A stretch of DNA of 64,000 nucleotides, taken from NCBI GenBank assembly GCA_964363305.1, contig CAYIHX010000014.1, positions 10,780 to 74,779 on the forward strand, read 5' to 3'. This stretch comes from CAYIHX01 sp964363305 (GTDB lineage Bacteria > Bdellovibrionota > UBA1018). Shown here piece after piece: positions 17,959-26,688 of this stretch. A model generated the notes under the pieces. That model did not search any database and was not told where the DNA came from. It saw nothing but the letters and a program-made list of their open reading frames with translations. The translations under genes were made by a program, and so were the position numbers. Position 1 is the first letter of the stretch. Each line of letters starts with the position of its first letter.

Positions 17959-18567
17959 CTATTCTTCGTCCTTCGGCTTTTTCGGGCCGGTAAAAAACAG
18001 CTCTTCCGTCTCGAGGTCTTCTTCCTCTTCCTTCTTTCGGTAAGACGGGTCGTGTCGGGCGAGCCAGTCTTCCGCCAGGAGGTCGATCCCTGGATTTGTT
18101 TTGTCGACCTTCAGGAAGAGGGGGATCTTGTTGATTTCAACTTTTGTCCATTCGTAAGGAATATCCCCGAGGTCGTCGAGCGTGCTGAAAAGGGCGTCGA
18201 TGGATTCGTCCGTGAGGGTCTCCGTGAGCTGAAGAAAGACGCTGCCAATGGCGTCGATCGAGGCGTTGATGAGATCTTCCGCTTTGGGGCTCGTGGCCTT
18301 GGGATCGAAGTCGCAGCTGGAGTGAACGCTCGTGGCGTTGACGATTTCGGGGTGGCTGAGCGTCACGGTGAGGCGTACCTCATCGAGAAAAATCGCGCCA
18401 AACACGTGAAAATCGGTTTCAGCGCCCACTCGGTCGCGCACCTTCTTGAGTGATTCGTCGAAGTGGGTGGCGAAGACCTCGACGGCCATTCTGCGAAAGT
18501 CGACGGGGAGCTCGGAGGAGCGAATTCGGGGGCCATTCACGTTCAGTCTTTTATCGAGATAGCTCAT
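17959..18567 (-). CDS. Hypothetical protein downstream of HtrA protease
   Basis: The 202-residue protein has no signal peptide and no recognised domain. The body is mixed alpha/beta and the last 35 residues are highly acidic/lysine-rich (RKKEEEEDLETEEL, KKPKDEE). Its ATG overlaps the stop of the htrA-like gene by four bases, so it is translationally coupled to a periplasmic protease, but I see no export signal of its own. It may be a cytoplasmic accessory. It ends at the shared bidirectional terminator. Confidence 0.65.
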   Translation of the reverse strand: MSYLDKRLNVNGPRIRSSELPVDFRRMAVEVFATHFDESLKKVRDRVGAETDFHVFGAIFLDEVRLTVTLSHPEIVNATSVHSSCDFDPKATSPKAEDLINASIDAIGSVFLQLTETLTDESIDALFSTLDDLGDIPYEWTKVEINKIPLFLKVDKTNPGIDLLAEDWLARHDPSYRKKEEEEDLETEELFFTGPKKPKDEE

Positions 18568-19634
18568 AGCACTCCCTGGGGTAGTTTTTCGATTCGGCGT
18601 GGAAGTTCTTCCAGTTTGAGCTTCAAAGTCAACTTCCGGCCTCTGCGCATCAGCGTGAGAGAAATCGACCCCTTGGGTTTTTCGGTGCCGAGAGAGCGCT
18701 CGAGTTCGTCCGGGTCTTTGAGCGGGGAGTCGTTGGTGGCGACGATGACGTCGCCTCGGTTCAGGCCGACCCGATCTGCAGGCGAGCCCTCGACGAGGTT
18801 GAGCACGAGGACGCCCTCGGTGGAAGGGAGTCGAAGCGACCTAGCGATGGCCGGAGTCATTTTCTGAGCGAGAATGCCGAGCCAGGGGCGCGGTACGCGC
18901 CCGTATCGCCGGAGATCCGGCAGCACCGTTTTGAGCGCGTTGACTGGAATCGCGAAGCCGAGGCCGCCGCTTTGGCCGGTCCGCGAGAAGATCACCGTAT
19001 TGATGCCGATCACCTCTCCCTTGAGGTTAAAGAGTGGCCCGCCGGAATTGCCCGGATTGATCGAAGCATCGGTCTGAAGAAAGTTGTCATAGGGCCCAAT
19101 GCCGATCGTGCGATTCTTCGCGCTGATGATCCCCATGGTCACGGTGTGGCTGAGGCCAAAGGGATTTCCCACCGCGAAGACCGGCTCCGCGATTCGAACC
19201 GAACCGCTGTCGCCCAGTACGGTGGGTTTGAGGCCATCGGGGACCTTTCGTTTCTCGTCCCGAAGCTGAAGGATGGCCAGATCGAGCTTGGGATCTTTAC
19301 CGATGACCTTCGCTTTGAATTGCCGCTTGTCGATCAGGGTGACGAGCACCTCGTCCGCGGACTCGATCACGTGGTTGTTGGTTACGACGTGACCGTCGCC
19401 ATCGATGATGAAGCCGGTACCGAGGGAGGTTTGCTTATGCTCCTCCGGAAGGCCCCAGAAACGGAGAAATTCGCCCATTCCGTCGCCGGTGTAGGTGACG
19501 ACATTGGTCGAGCTGATGTTGACGACGCCGGGCAGAACCCGTTCGACCAGATCGGGAAGGTCGGCCGGGGTAAAGAGGGGGGCGGAGGCGTGGGCCCAGT
19601 GGGCAAGCAGTGCGACGGCGATCAGCAAAGGCAT
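18564..19634 (-). CDS. HtrA/DegP-type periplasmic serine protease with one PDZ domain
   Basis: The 356-residue protein has a signal peptide (cleavage after HASA), a trypsin-like S1C domain with catalytic His (VVTNNHVIESADEVLV), Asp (KLDLAILQLRD) and Ser (INPGNSGGPLFNLKGEVIGINT), then one PDZ domain (PRPWLGILAQKM to VGLNRGDVIVATNDSPLKD). This is the DegS-like size and layout, whereas DegP and DegQ have two PDZ domains. It should degrade or sense misfolded envelope proteins. It is co-transcribed with the gene that overlaps its stop. Confidence 0.92.
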   Translation of the reverse strand: MPLLIAVALLAHWAHASAPLFTPADLPDLVERVLPGVVNISSTNVVTYTGDGMGEFLRFWGLPEEHKQTSLGTGFIIDGDGHVVTNNHVIESADEVLVTLIDKRQFKAKVIGKDPKLDLAILQLRDEKRKVPDGLKPTVLGDSGSVRIAEPVFAVGNPFGLSHTVTMGIISAKNRTIGIGPYDNFLQTDASINPGNSGGPLFNLKGEVIGINTVIFSRTGQSGGLGFAIPVNALKTVLPDLRRYGRVPRPWLGILAQKMTPAIARSLRLPSTEGVLVLNLVEGSPADRVGLNRGDVIVATNDSPLKDPDELERSLGTEKPKGSISLTLMRRGRKLTLKLKLEELPRRIEKLPQGVL

Positions 19635-19666
19635 GCGCCTTTCTTACACGCGGCGAAGCTCTGAGG

Positions 19667-20149
19667 CTAGGGGTTCAGCTCGGGCAACGGTAGAGGATAT
19701 CGATCCGGTCGCACAAAGGCGGGCTGTTGCAGGGGCGAGGGTCCGGAGATGCGCCAAATCCCGGCGGTTTTCTTCAGCTCGTAGATGACGCGCTTGGTGG
19801 GTCCGGTGAAGGGGAGCTGGGTGCCTCTTCCGTCCGTGTAGGCGATGACGTCGTAGAGGATTTCGACACGGGCTTGATCGCCGGCGATTTTGACGGGTTC
19901 GATGATCTCGTACTTGCGGATCAGGTAGGCGGTTTGGGGCAGCGGTGAAGAACTCCACTGCGTGAGGGCTGTGCGCTCATCTTGGCTGAGGCCGCTCCAG
20001 ACGAAGCCCCAGCTATCGCGCTCGGCATAGTGGCGAATGACGTCGGTCGGATTCGTGAAGCGGTTCTCGGCGATCATCTTCGGCGGCGCCGCCGAAGCCG
20101 AGAAACAGAACATCCAGCCCAGGAGGAGGAACGACGCGGGCTTCATCAT
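19667..20149 (-). CDS. Secreted protein of unknown function
   Basis: The 160-residue protein has a signal peptide (MMKPASFLLLGWMFCFSASA). The mature domain looks like a small NTF2-like or lumenal beta domain: EIIEPVKIAGDQARVEILYD and KRVIYELKKTAGIWRISG alternate strand and turn. No catalytic motif is seen. Its ATG overlaps the end of the upstream secreted protein (ATGA), making it the last gene of a three-gene secretion-related operon. Confidence 0.65.
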   Translation of the reverse strand: MMKPASFLLLGWMFCFSASAAPPKMIAENRFTNPTDVIRHYAERDSWGFVWSGLSQDERTALTQWSSSPLPQTAYLIRKYEIIEPVKIAGDQARVEILYDVIAYTDGRGTQLPFTGPTKRVIYELKKTAGIWRISGPSPLQQPAFVRPDRYPLPLPELNP

Positions 20150-21660
20150 GTGGCAGGAGGGGTGCGAGACAGGCGAATCTCGCAGTTGCCGCTGGCGGCG
20201 CGGCGGATACGGAGAATCTGAATTCCTGGTCGCATTTCTCCTGGCGCGCGAGCGAGCGACAAGGACACGGATCTCGTTCGCCGCGTTCGCGGATCAACCT
20301 CGAGCGCTTCGATCGAGAGAGTGCTCGGATCGAAATTTTTCGCGATGAGGGTGCGCCCTTCGGGCTGAAGGAGAACGACGTCGCCCGGAACCGGACGACT
20401 ATTGGCGCGGTAGACGTCGACGGCATCGAATTGAGGGGCCATGCTTTTGATCAGGGACTGACGCGTCGGCGAGTAGCGGGTGCCGTCCGGGAAAATTCCC
20501 GAACGCCGCAACTCCCAGAGCGTGATCAGGTCAGTCGCGCTCAGATCGGAGCGGCGCATCTCGCTCGGAAGCGCGTTGGCGAGAAACGACGCGCAAGGAA
20601 GCGCAGGGTCTTGGCCGCTGGTACCGCCCCCCAGGCCGCCCGCTGAGGCGGTTTCCCGACTTCCGCCAAACCCTCCGTTGCGTGGCACGCGAATAGTGGT
20701 TCCGTCCGCGAGAGTGATGGTCTCGGTGTCGATTCCCAGTTCGTTGAGGATGCGCTCGCGCTCTGCGGCGGGTAGCCCCCCGAGGAGGGCAAGTCTTCGG
20801 GCGGTTTCGTCCGTCGTCAACGCCGAGCTTGCAGGAGGTCCGAAAAGTGAGTTCATCGCGCCGGACGAGGACCAGGGCAGCCCACCGCTCGGGCCGAAGA
20901 CCGGGCCCCCGATGTCAAAGGAACGGTCTGTGCTCGCAGCGGAACGCCGCTCGTGCATCCAGTCGGCGGCTCGCGCGTCGCGATCGGCCGCGTCGCGCGC
21001 GGCGTTTGCGAGTCGGCGAGCTTCTTCGTTCGAGGCTCTGGATCGCTCGAGTTCATCGGCGAGCTGGCGATTGAAGCTCTCGGACTGGCGGAGTTTGCTT
21101 TCGAGCTCTTCAGCCGTGCTGGAGCGATACGCCTGCTGAAGGGTGTCGGTGGTTCGCGCCGCTCGGGCCTCTCGAGCATGGAGAATTTCATCAGCCTCGG
21201 AGACGAGACCTGCGCCGGCCGCGGCGCTGGTAATCGCTCCGATCACTCCCGGTGGCCGCGGTTGATCCGTGACAGCGTCGCGCGCGGCGGCGACGTTTTC
21301 AGGTAAGACGCCGGGAGATTTGATGACGACTTCCTCGATGGTGACTGGGCCGGTTTTGTTGGATGTTTTGTTGGGTGCAGACGTGTCCGGTGAGGCAGCG
21401 TCGCTCGAAGATGCGGGCGTTCTTCTGTTTCGGCGCTCGGCGCGGGCGGCAGCTCGTTCGGCCAGCACGTCTGCTTCGAGGCGGGTGCAGGGGAGGTGGC
21501 GTCGAGGAGTCGACGGACTCTCCTCGGGATTTGGCGCCAGGCCACTGAAGTCCCAGACGAGGAAGGAATTTCCACTTTCGCCGGACTGGGCTGCGTGAGC
21601 GGGCGTTGGCCCGGAGGAGAGGAGGACGAGCAGGATGACCTGCGAGATTCGGGTATTCAT
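20146..21660 (-). CDS. Secreted coiled-coil protein of unknown function
   Basis: The 504-residue product has a signal peptide ending in AHA. About residues 150-235 form a heptad-rich coiled coil (SSTAEELESKLRQSESFNRQ onward, rich in Arg/Glu/Ala). A Gly/Ser-rich linker follows, then a C-terminal domain with a single cysteine (PALPCASFLANALPSEM). The C-terminal ~120 residues look folded (VDVYRANSRPVPGDVVLLQP). No family is recognised. It overlaps both neighbours by four bases and is part of their operon, so the three probably act together in the envelope. Confidence 0.65.
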   Translation of the reverse strand: MNTRISQVILLVLLSSGPTPAHAAQSGESGNSFLVWDFSGLAPNPEESPSTPRRHLPCTRLEADVLAERAAARAERRNRRTPASSSDAASPDTSAPNKTSNKTGPVTIEEVVIKSPGVLPENVAAARDAVTDQPRPPGVIGAITSAAAGAGLVSEADEILHAREARAARTTDTLQQAYRSSTAEELESKLRQSESFNRQLADELERSRASNEEARRLANAARDAADRDARAADWMHERRSAASTDRSFDIGGPVFGPSGGLPWSSSGAMNSLFGPPASSALTTDETARRLALLGGLPAAERERILNELGIDTETITLADGTTIRVPRNGGFGGSRETASAGGLGGGTSGQDPALPCASFLANALPSEMRRSDLSATDLITLWELRRSGIFPDGTRYSPTRQSLIKSMAPQFDAVDVYRANSRPVPGDVVLLQPEGRTLIAKNFDPSTLSIEALEVDPRTRRTRSVSLSLARAPGEMRPGIQILRIRRAASGNCEIRLSRTPPAT

Positions 21661-22562
21661 CGGCAGCTCCCGGTCGGGGACGATTGGGTGCAGCCGTCAC
21701 GAGCCTCGCCGACGCTGGAACCCGGCATTCGGATGCGTTCACGGGAGGGGCCGACGAGCTCAAGCTCGGCGTTGGCAGGGCGACGCGAAGAAAGTCCGGA
21801 TTGTCGAAGCCAGGCTTGCGCAACCTGGTTCATGTTGGCGGAGCACTCGACGAGTTTGGCCTGAATGGCTGCGTGGTAACACCCCAGATGAGAAATTCGC
21901 TCGGAGACTGCTGGGCAGGTTGCCGATCCGGGGTCTCGGAGTGAGAGGCAGAATTGTTCTCCGGCTGCGTACCCCTGGTTGGCGCTTTCGACGCAGTCCA
22001 CGTTGCCGACCCGTTCGGGGGCGCTGCGTACCCTTTGACTGCCCAAGGCGGTCGCTTCACGGTTCCTCCTGATGTGGCTGAGGAGGCGCGGCAGCCCCTG
22101 ATCATAGCCGCGAAGGCAGCAGCTCAATGCGTCAGGGTGAGCACCTTCGACCCGATAAGACTGGCAGGAGCGACGGGAGGGGTCGGTCGGATTGTTCTCA
22201 TCATTCCTTCTCCAGCACGACACTTGGTAGGGCGGAGTATTCCGAAAGCGTCGACCATTGAGGGCATCTCGAAACCCTTCGATGTAGGCTTCTTCATGGG
22301 CGCTGCACAGCTCTGGTTTATGCGGGTCAGAAGGAATCGCGCGGCAGCGATTTCCTTCGGTTCGTTCTCCCCGGCGTCTCGGGCCCGACGATAGCTCATT
22401 GAAAAAGTAGGCCGTTCGAATGTCGGCGCTTGAGGCCGACCCATTAGGAATCCAATAGTCGCTGACCATGCTGGTTCCGATCATGTCGTCAGTGTCGGCC
22501 CAAGCTGGATCCGACCCGACGAGCGCATATGTCACGGATACGAAGAACATGAACCCCTTCAT
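21657..22562 (-). CDS. Secreted cysteine-rich protein of unknown function
   Basis: The 301-residue protein has a signal peptide (MKGFMFFVSVTYALVGSDPAWA). The mature part has many cysteines spaced as in disulfide-rich extracellular domains (SCWRR, SCQSYR, LSCCLRGYDQGL, CVESANQGY, LGCYHAAIQA). Two segments, EAYIEGFRDALNG and LRGYDQGLPRL, resemble each other as Gly-aromatic helices. It heads the operon with the coiled-coil and small secreted proteins. An A/T-rich stretch upstream (22563-22640) is the likely promoter region. The function is unknown. Confidence 0.65.
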   Translation of the reverse strand: MKGFMFFVSVTYALVGSDPAWADTDDMIGTSMVSDYWIPNGSASSADIRTAYFFNELSSGPRRRGERTEGNRCRAIPSDPHKPELCSAHEEAYIEGFRDALNGRRFRNTPPYQVSCWRRNDENNPTDPSRRSCQSYRVEGAHPDALSCCLRGYDQGLPRLLSHIRRNREATALGSQRVRSAPERVGNVDCVESANQGYAAGEQFCLSLRDPGSATCPAVSERISHLGCYHAAIQAKLVECSANMNQVAQAWLRQSGLSSRRPANAELELVGPSRERIRMPGSSVGEARDGCTQSSPTGSCR

Positions 22563-22651
22563 GATACCCCTCTACTCTCCTAGTTTAGATATAGTGTACT
22601 TATTATGTCAAGAATTATAGAAGGACTTTTATTTCAAGGGGTTGCGTTACT

Positions 22652-23332
22652 TTAACGATGAGCTGGTTTCAGGACGTCGAAATGGGGAGAAAGGAAGTCG
22701 ATCCACTGGCCGACGGTCAGGCGATCGCAGGAGAGGCTGCCGTTGAGGTCGGAGCAGGTGAGATCGAAGAAGACCTCAAAATTACTCTCCCAGCCGACCG
22801 GGGCTCGAGTCGGGGGCTGAATCGGGCATCCGCGAAGCGGGCCGACATAGACTCGCAGGGTCTGACCGCTCAGGGGAGGAGTGCAGGACGGCGTGGTCGG
22901 AGTGACGCCTAGGGGTGGAGTAATGCATCGACCGGCTGGGCTTTCTTGCTCGAGGCCATTGATCCAGGTCCCGACTTGTTCCTGCCAGGGTTCGCGATCC
23001 ATCCCCCCAGTCCGGAGGAGGCGATCATAGTTGAAGCGGTTGAGGGGCTCCTCGTTGACGTAGACGTCGGCGGTGGCCGTGACTTCGCAGATGAAGTTCG
23101 GGTAGCGGGGATTGCGAAGGATGAGGTTCGTTTCGGGGACCATCAGGTCATGGCGTGGTGAGTAAGTGAGGCGTCCGCCCCGGGCTCCGAAGGCATCGAG
23201 CGTCATCCGGCGCTCAGCCGGGGTGGGCGGCGAGGCGTTTTCAGGCTGGGCGGCGACAGAGCCGGCGAGGCCCAGAAGGCTCAGGCAGAGGGTCATCAGG
23301 GGGACCTTTTTGTGGGGTATTTTCTTTTTCAT
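22652..23332 (-). CDS. Secreted protein of unknown function
   Basis: The 226-residue product starts MKKKIPHKKVPLMTLCLSLL with a signal peptide ending near SVAAQPE. The mature region has four to six cysteines (FICEVTATADVYVN, RCITPPLGVTPTTPSC, CDRLTVGQWID) and is proline-rich, consistent with an extracellular domain. It is transcribed in the same direction as the three secreted-protein genes downstream but is separated by 90 A/T-rich bases, so it may be its own unit. Confidence 0.65.
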   Translation of the reverse strand: MKKKIPHKKVPLMTLCLSLLGLAGSVAAQPENASPPTPAERRMTLDAFGARGGRLTYSPRHDLMVPETNLILRNPRYPNFICEVTATADVYVNEEPLNRFNYDRLLRTGGMDREPWQEQVGTWINGLEQESPAGRCITPPLGVTPTTPSCTPPLSGQTLRVYVGPLRGCPIQPPTRAPVGWESNFEVFFDLTCSDLNGSLSCDRLTVGQWIDFLSPHFDVLKPAHR

Positions 23333-23430
23333 CGCTCCCCCTGCTATTCAATTTGGATGCCACGCGATCGGGCTTTTATGGGCTCATTCGAGGTCGGAAG
23401 CTGTCGAGAACCTCGACAGTTGTAGGGACG

Positions 23431-23830
23431 TTAAGCGAAATGGGTCTCATTCATTTCCACTCTGTTAGGTTGAGCCGGCGGCAAGCCCTTTCGCACCTGC
23501 GGCGTGTCGCCGTCGGCAGGTACGGGCGGTAGGGGGTGGGACCCTGAGCGGGTATCTGAGTTGAAGCGGAGTTCGGTGCTGGGGTGGAGCACTGTGCCCG
23601 CCGCGCCGGCCTTCCTCTTGAAGTACAGCTCTCTGAGGCGCCGAAGTTTGTCCTCAAACTCTTTCGCGGCTTGGAATCGGATTTCGACCTTCGCTGGCGA
23701 AGTCGCGCGAGAGAATGAGCTGCTCGGCCCATTAACACGGCTGACCATCCTCCATCCAACATCAGCCTTTGCAGACGGATGATGGGTCTTTCCCTGGAAA
23801 GATCTGACCTCACACGAAAGACGCAAGGAA
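23431..23830 (-). pseudogene. Possible decayed HNH-endonuclease-type gene fragment
   Basis: On the reverse strand a stretch reads KVEIRFQAAKEFEDKLRRLR followed by ELYFKRKAGAAG. It resembles the helical segment in front of the HNH domain in endonucleases that occur in many copies in this lineage. Neither an HNH motif nor an intact start can be seen, and neighbouring frames look equally open. I treat it as a probable remnant. The remainder of 23333-24040 contains nothing recognisable. Confidence 0.25.
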
Positions 23831-24040
23831 CAGGCAGTGAATCAGTCCTTCGCAGGTTCGAGATATTTCGATCAGATTTGTCCGCATTATGCTTCTTATA
23901 GTGCTCTTGCTGAAGCGACGGGTCGGGGCTTGCCCAATATTCGTGATTGGGAAGGCAAACCTTTATTCTGGGACTTGCTTTTCTATAGACAGACGGTTTT
24001 TTGATGCAAGTATTTTATATCACTAGCTAAATTTGAATTA

Positions 24041-24169
24041 GAGGTGACGGCGCCACTACAGAGATTTCGTCTATATTACGGCGTATTTCTTCCTGCTGTA
24101 GGAAAGGCGCGGCGAGTGGGCAAGGGGATTCTTGTTTGGTTGTTTAGAAAACGCTGGGGAAATGTCGGG
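24041..24169. repeat. ~130-bp dispersed repeat, copy 1
   Basis: This stretch begins GAGGTGACGGCGCCAC and runs through the run CAAGGGGATTCTTGTTTGG to GGGGAAATG. A second copy lies at 27070-27196 in the same orientation with roughly ten differences including one single-base indel. Reading frames are not kept between the copies, so it is a non-coding repeat. The two copies bracket a 2.9-kb block of toxin-antitoxin-like genes. Confidence 0.8.
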
Positions 24170-24295
24170 AATTTTCATTCTTTTGAAATCAGAAACTCGG
24201 CACCCTTACCGAAGCGGCAAAGAGGAAATGATGCACTTGCTTGTGTGTCACTTTTGAGTGACAATTAGCTTCAGCTGGAAGCGCTCCCCAGATGA

Positions 24296-24576
24296 ATCCT
24301 AAAGTACGAGACCGAGAGTGGTCGCTGTCCATTCGATGAGTGGCTGGATGGGCTCAGAGATAAGCGGACTCAGGCAATTATCTCAAATCGACTCATTCGA
24401 GTGGCTCAAGGGAATTTCGGTTTGTGCCGGAAGTTCGAGGACGGGATTCAGGAATTGAAGGTCGATTTTGGTCCAGGATTTCGGGTCTATTTCGCTGAGG
24501 ACGGGGAGACAAGTCGACCCAGTCGAAGGACATCGAGAAGGCCAAGGCATACTGGGCCGATTATTTGAAGGAGTGA
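24296..24576 (+). pseudogene. RelE/HigB-type toxin, inactivated by internal deletion and frameshift
   Basis: The frame reads ILKYETESGRCPFDEWLDGL and later VDFGPGFRVYFAEDGET, the standard body of phage-derived Gp49-like/HigB addiction toxins. Right after DGET the expected core strand (usually followed by a GGDK-like turn) is missing. Another frame resumes with TQSKDIEKAKAYWADYLKE, the normal C-terminus, so a short deletion has removed the centre and shifted the frame. The first codons have no clear ATG in frame. The antitoxin gene seven bases downstream is intact. The toxin should be non-functional. Confidence 0.75.
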
Positions 24577-24582
24577 ACAGAT

Positions 24583-24894
24583 ATGGCTAAGCGAGTTCGA
24601 GACTATGAAGAAGGTTTGGTCGAGAAGCTGAAAGACGCCGAGTTCGCGGCTGAGTATCTGAATGTTTCTCTTGAAGACTCAGACGATGGCGCTGACGAGC
24701 GATTTCTGATCGCGCTTCGACAGGTGGCTAAAGCGCATGGGATGACCGCAGTCGCGGAGAAGTCAGGAATGGCGCGCCAGGCGATGTACCGTGCGCTTTC
24801 TGAAACGGGGAATCCAGAGTTGTCCTCGCTTCGTGCTCTTTTGGATGCTATGGGGCTTCGTCTTGCGGTCGAGCAAAAGCAGCGGGCTTCATAG
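24583..24894 (+). CDS. HigA-like addiction-module antitoxin
   Basis: The 103-residue DNA-binding protein matches the antidote family paired with Gp49/RelE-like toxins: FLIALRQVAKAHGMTAVAEK, then SGMARQAMYRALSETGNPEL forms the helix-turn-helix, followed by LRALLDAMGLRLAVEQK. It normally binds and silences the toxin and represses the operon. Its toxin partner directly upstream is broken, leaving an orphan antitoxin. Confidence 0.85.
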   Translation: MAKRVRDYEEGLVEKLKDAEFAAEYLNVSLEDSDDGADERFLIALRQVAKAHGMTAVAEKSGMARQAMYRALSETGNPELSSLRALLDAMGLRLAVEQKQRAS

Positions 24895-24996
24895 GGGATT
24901 GCTAAATGCGCCGAGCGATCAGAGGCGGGGCTTCCTTTGCAAGGTTGTTCAACTGACTAAGAAATCGGGTCAAACTCATTCGCGGGTCACATTTAC

Positions 24997-25233
24997 TTAG
25001 CCATACTTTCGGGCGTAGCCCTTCAAGACTTCTCGAATCAGTCGCTGGTATTTTTGGCCCGATTTATTCGCATAATCCTTAAAAAACTTTAAAGTCTTAG
25101 AGTCTAACGCAATCGTGATTTTTATAGTCTCATCGCTCGGCATCAGCTGATCAGGCGATGGGAGGAAGTCGGGGATTGAGGTGAGCTTGCCTTGCGGAGC
25201 ATTGCTATCTTTGGACTTATCTTTTTGTTTCAT
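24997..25233 (-). CDS. BrnA-like antitoxin
   Basis: The 78-residue protein ends with a ribbon-helix-helix-like segment KITIALDSKTLKFFKDYANK, then YQRLIREVLKGYARKYG, as in BrnA antitoxins. The start at 25233 (MKQKDKSK) is preceded by GGAAAG and overlaps the end of the BrnT frame, the normal arrangement of brnTA operons. It would neutralise the RNase toxin BrnT and repress the operon. Because the toxin gene carries a stop codon, this antitoxin is probably without a partner. Confidence 0.7.
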   Translation of the reverse strand: MKQKDKSKDSNAPQGKLTSIPDFLPSPDQLMPSDETIKITIALDSKTLKFFKDYANKSGQKYQRLIREVLKGYARKYG

Positions 25234-25495
25234 AAATTTTCTTTCCGACTCTCCAAAATCCTGCGCCAATAATTCTGATTCTGTTTCTTCGTCTCGTAAA
25301 TCTAACCGTAGCCACTCTGTTCCCGATTCTACCAACACAGAATAGCCGCTCTTCGGAGGCGCTGTGTTTTTCGTCTATCGCGATCAAGCGGTGCGGGTCC
25401 AGGAAGGCGAGAACGGCAGTATAGAAGTCTAGACCATGTTTGCGAGTATTCTCCCGTTCCTTTTCTGCATCTCATTCGAATTTGCCGAAAATCAC
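25217..25495 (-). pseudogene. BrnT toxin with an in-frame stop codon near the N-terminus
   Basis: Downstream of the stop the frame reads DAEKERENTRKHGLDFYTAV and later ASEERLFCVGRIGNRVATVR, RRNRIRIIGAGFWRVGKKIY, a clear BrnT ribonuclease. BrnT normally begins with a KFEWD-like motif; here the frame reads KFE, then TGA, then DAEK, so the tryptophan codon TGG has become TGA. A GTG at 25495 could start the frame seven codons before the stop. Unless translation restarts internally, the toxin is dead. The antitoxin gene overlaps its 3-prime end. Confidence 0.75.
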
Positions 25496-25528
25496 CGTTG
25501 GAGCCATCTGTTATGGATATTGCCATAT

Positions 25529-26137
25529 TTATGTATAATTAGCCATACTATAATATGGCCTAATTCTGCCAATCGGTATGATATCGGGACCAGTTCTGCT
25601 TGCTCGAAAAGATTGCAGATATTGGTATTCGGCAATCGAGAAACCGGACGTGACGGTGAGAATCGAATAGCATCGAATGGGAATGCCGCCGATTTTCAGG
25701 GTTGATTCAGGCTTCGAGGAGACGAAGCCGGCTTTCTGGTAAAAAGCGAGAGCTGTCGCGGACGAATCAAGTCGAACTTCCGTTGCCTTCGCCAATCGGA
25801 GCTCTGTAAACATCTGGTCCAGAATACTGCGCCCGAGTGATTTTTTTGAAGCCTTTCGGGTGAGGTAGAGGCCGCAGATGTATCCCTGCTTCGATCCGTC
25901 AATTTCTCCATTTTGAAGCACGACCCAGACCAAATCATTTCGAATTGCGGCAATCCGTTGTTCTTCCATGTAGGGCTGGCTGCTCCATGCCGCGATTTCT
26001 TCAGCTGAGTCGTCTTTGGAACAGAGCTCTTGAATAGAGCGCATATGAGCGAGATGGATGCCTTTGGCATCGTTTTCGGCTGCACGTTTTAAATGGAATG
26101 TATGGTCGGAAGTATTGAGCAAGGATTGGGTCATCAT
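25529..26137 (-). CDS. GNAT-family N-acetyltransferase
   Basis: The 202-residue protein has the GNAT layout: FHLKRAAENDAKGIHLAHMR at the start, a central strand WVVLQNGEIDGS, a short acetyl-CoA loop region RKASKKSLGRSILDQMF and the C-terminal FYQKAGFVSS motif. It would move an acetyl group from acetyl-CoA to an amine. The C-terminal ~35 residues after ILTVTSG are not typical and may be read-through of a damaged end. Its ATG overlaps the upstream nucleotidyltransferase-like gene (ATGA), so these form one operon. GNAT proteins in such small operons can be toxins (TacT-like), but that is only a suggestion here. Confidence 0.7.
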   Translation of the reverse strand: MMTQSLLNTSDHTFHLKRAAENDAKGIHLAHMRSIQELCSKDDSAEEIAAWSSQPYMEEQRIAAIRNDLVWVVLQNGEIDGSKQGYICGLYLTRKASKKSLGRSILDQMFTELRLAKATEVRLDSSATALAFYQKAGFVSSKPESTLKIGGIPIRCYSILTVTSGFSIAEYQYLQSFRASRTGPDIIPIGRIRPYYSMANYT

Positions 26138-26688
26138 TCTATGCGTGCGCTCCGTAATTTTTTTTCAAAATCATCGAACGCCTCGGGAGCGCCTTCGGAA
26201 GCACACCATGATCGCACTTTTTTTCGATTGAACGGGTGTTTACGAGCGACAAGGACAGCTTGATCGAGGCAGTCCATGGCCTTGAAGTGAATGTATGAGG
26301 CGAGTCGGTCTCGGATGCAATCCGTGGGGGAATAGATTTTGATGAGGGTTCCCTCAAAATCGATGGTGGCGGGTACAATTTTGTGATCTTCCCCAATTCC
26401 TGGCGGTCCTGAAGCAAACTCTACAATGAGATGTTTGCACTGCGGATGGCTGTAGTGACGGCCTTCGCGTACTTCAAAGCCAATGGCCAGCATGGCTTGA
26501 GGCAGCTTTTCGTTGAGATAGCTCAGCTGGACGAAATCGAGATCGCCCGATCGATACGCACCGTCGGTGTAGATCGCGACAACGGCACCACCGACGAGAA
26601 TTGTGTCGATGCCGCTTCTTGCCAAGTGGGTTGCTACGTATTTCCAAAGTTGTTCCTCGGTGCATTTGGCCCAATCGGGTTCTCTCAC
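26134..26688 (-). CDS. Nucleotidyltransferase-like protein (MNT/AbiEii superfamily type)
   Basis: The 184-residue product contains GIDTILVGGAVVAIYTDGAY followed by RSGDLDFVQ: a GG motif and a D-x-D pair as in minimal nucleotidyltransferases. The frame opens far upstream but overlaps another gene there. A GTG at 26688 overlaps the stop of the upstream HTH gene (GTGA) and gives a normal start. It lies between an HTH regulator and a GNAT gene, all coupled by short overlaps. A role in a toxin-antitoxin-like or modification module is plausible but not shown. Confidence 0.6.
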   Translation of the reverse strand: MREPDWAKCTEEQLWKYVATHLARSGIDTILVGGAVVAIYTDGAYRSGDLDFVQLSYLNEKLPQAMLAIGFEVREGRHYSHPQCKHLIVEFASGPPGIGEDHKIVPATIDFEGTLIKIYSPTDCIRDRLASYIHFKAMDCLDQAVLVARKHPFNRKKVRSWCASEGAPEAFDDFEKKLRSARIE

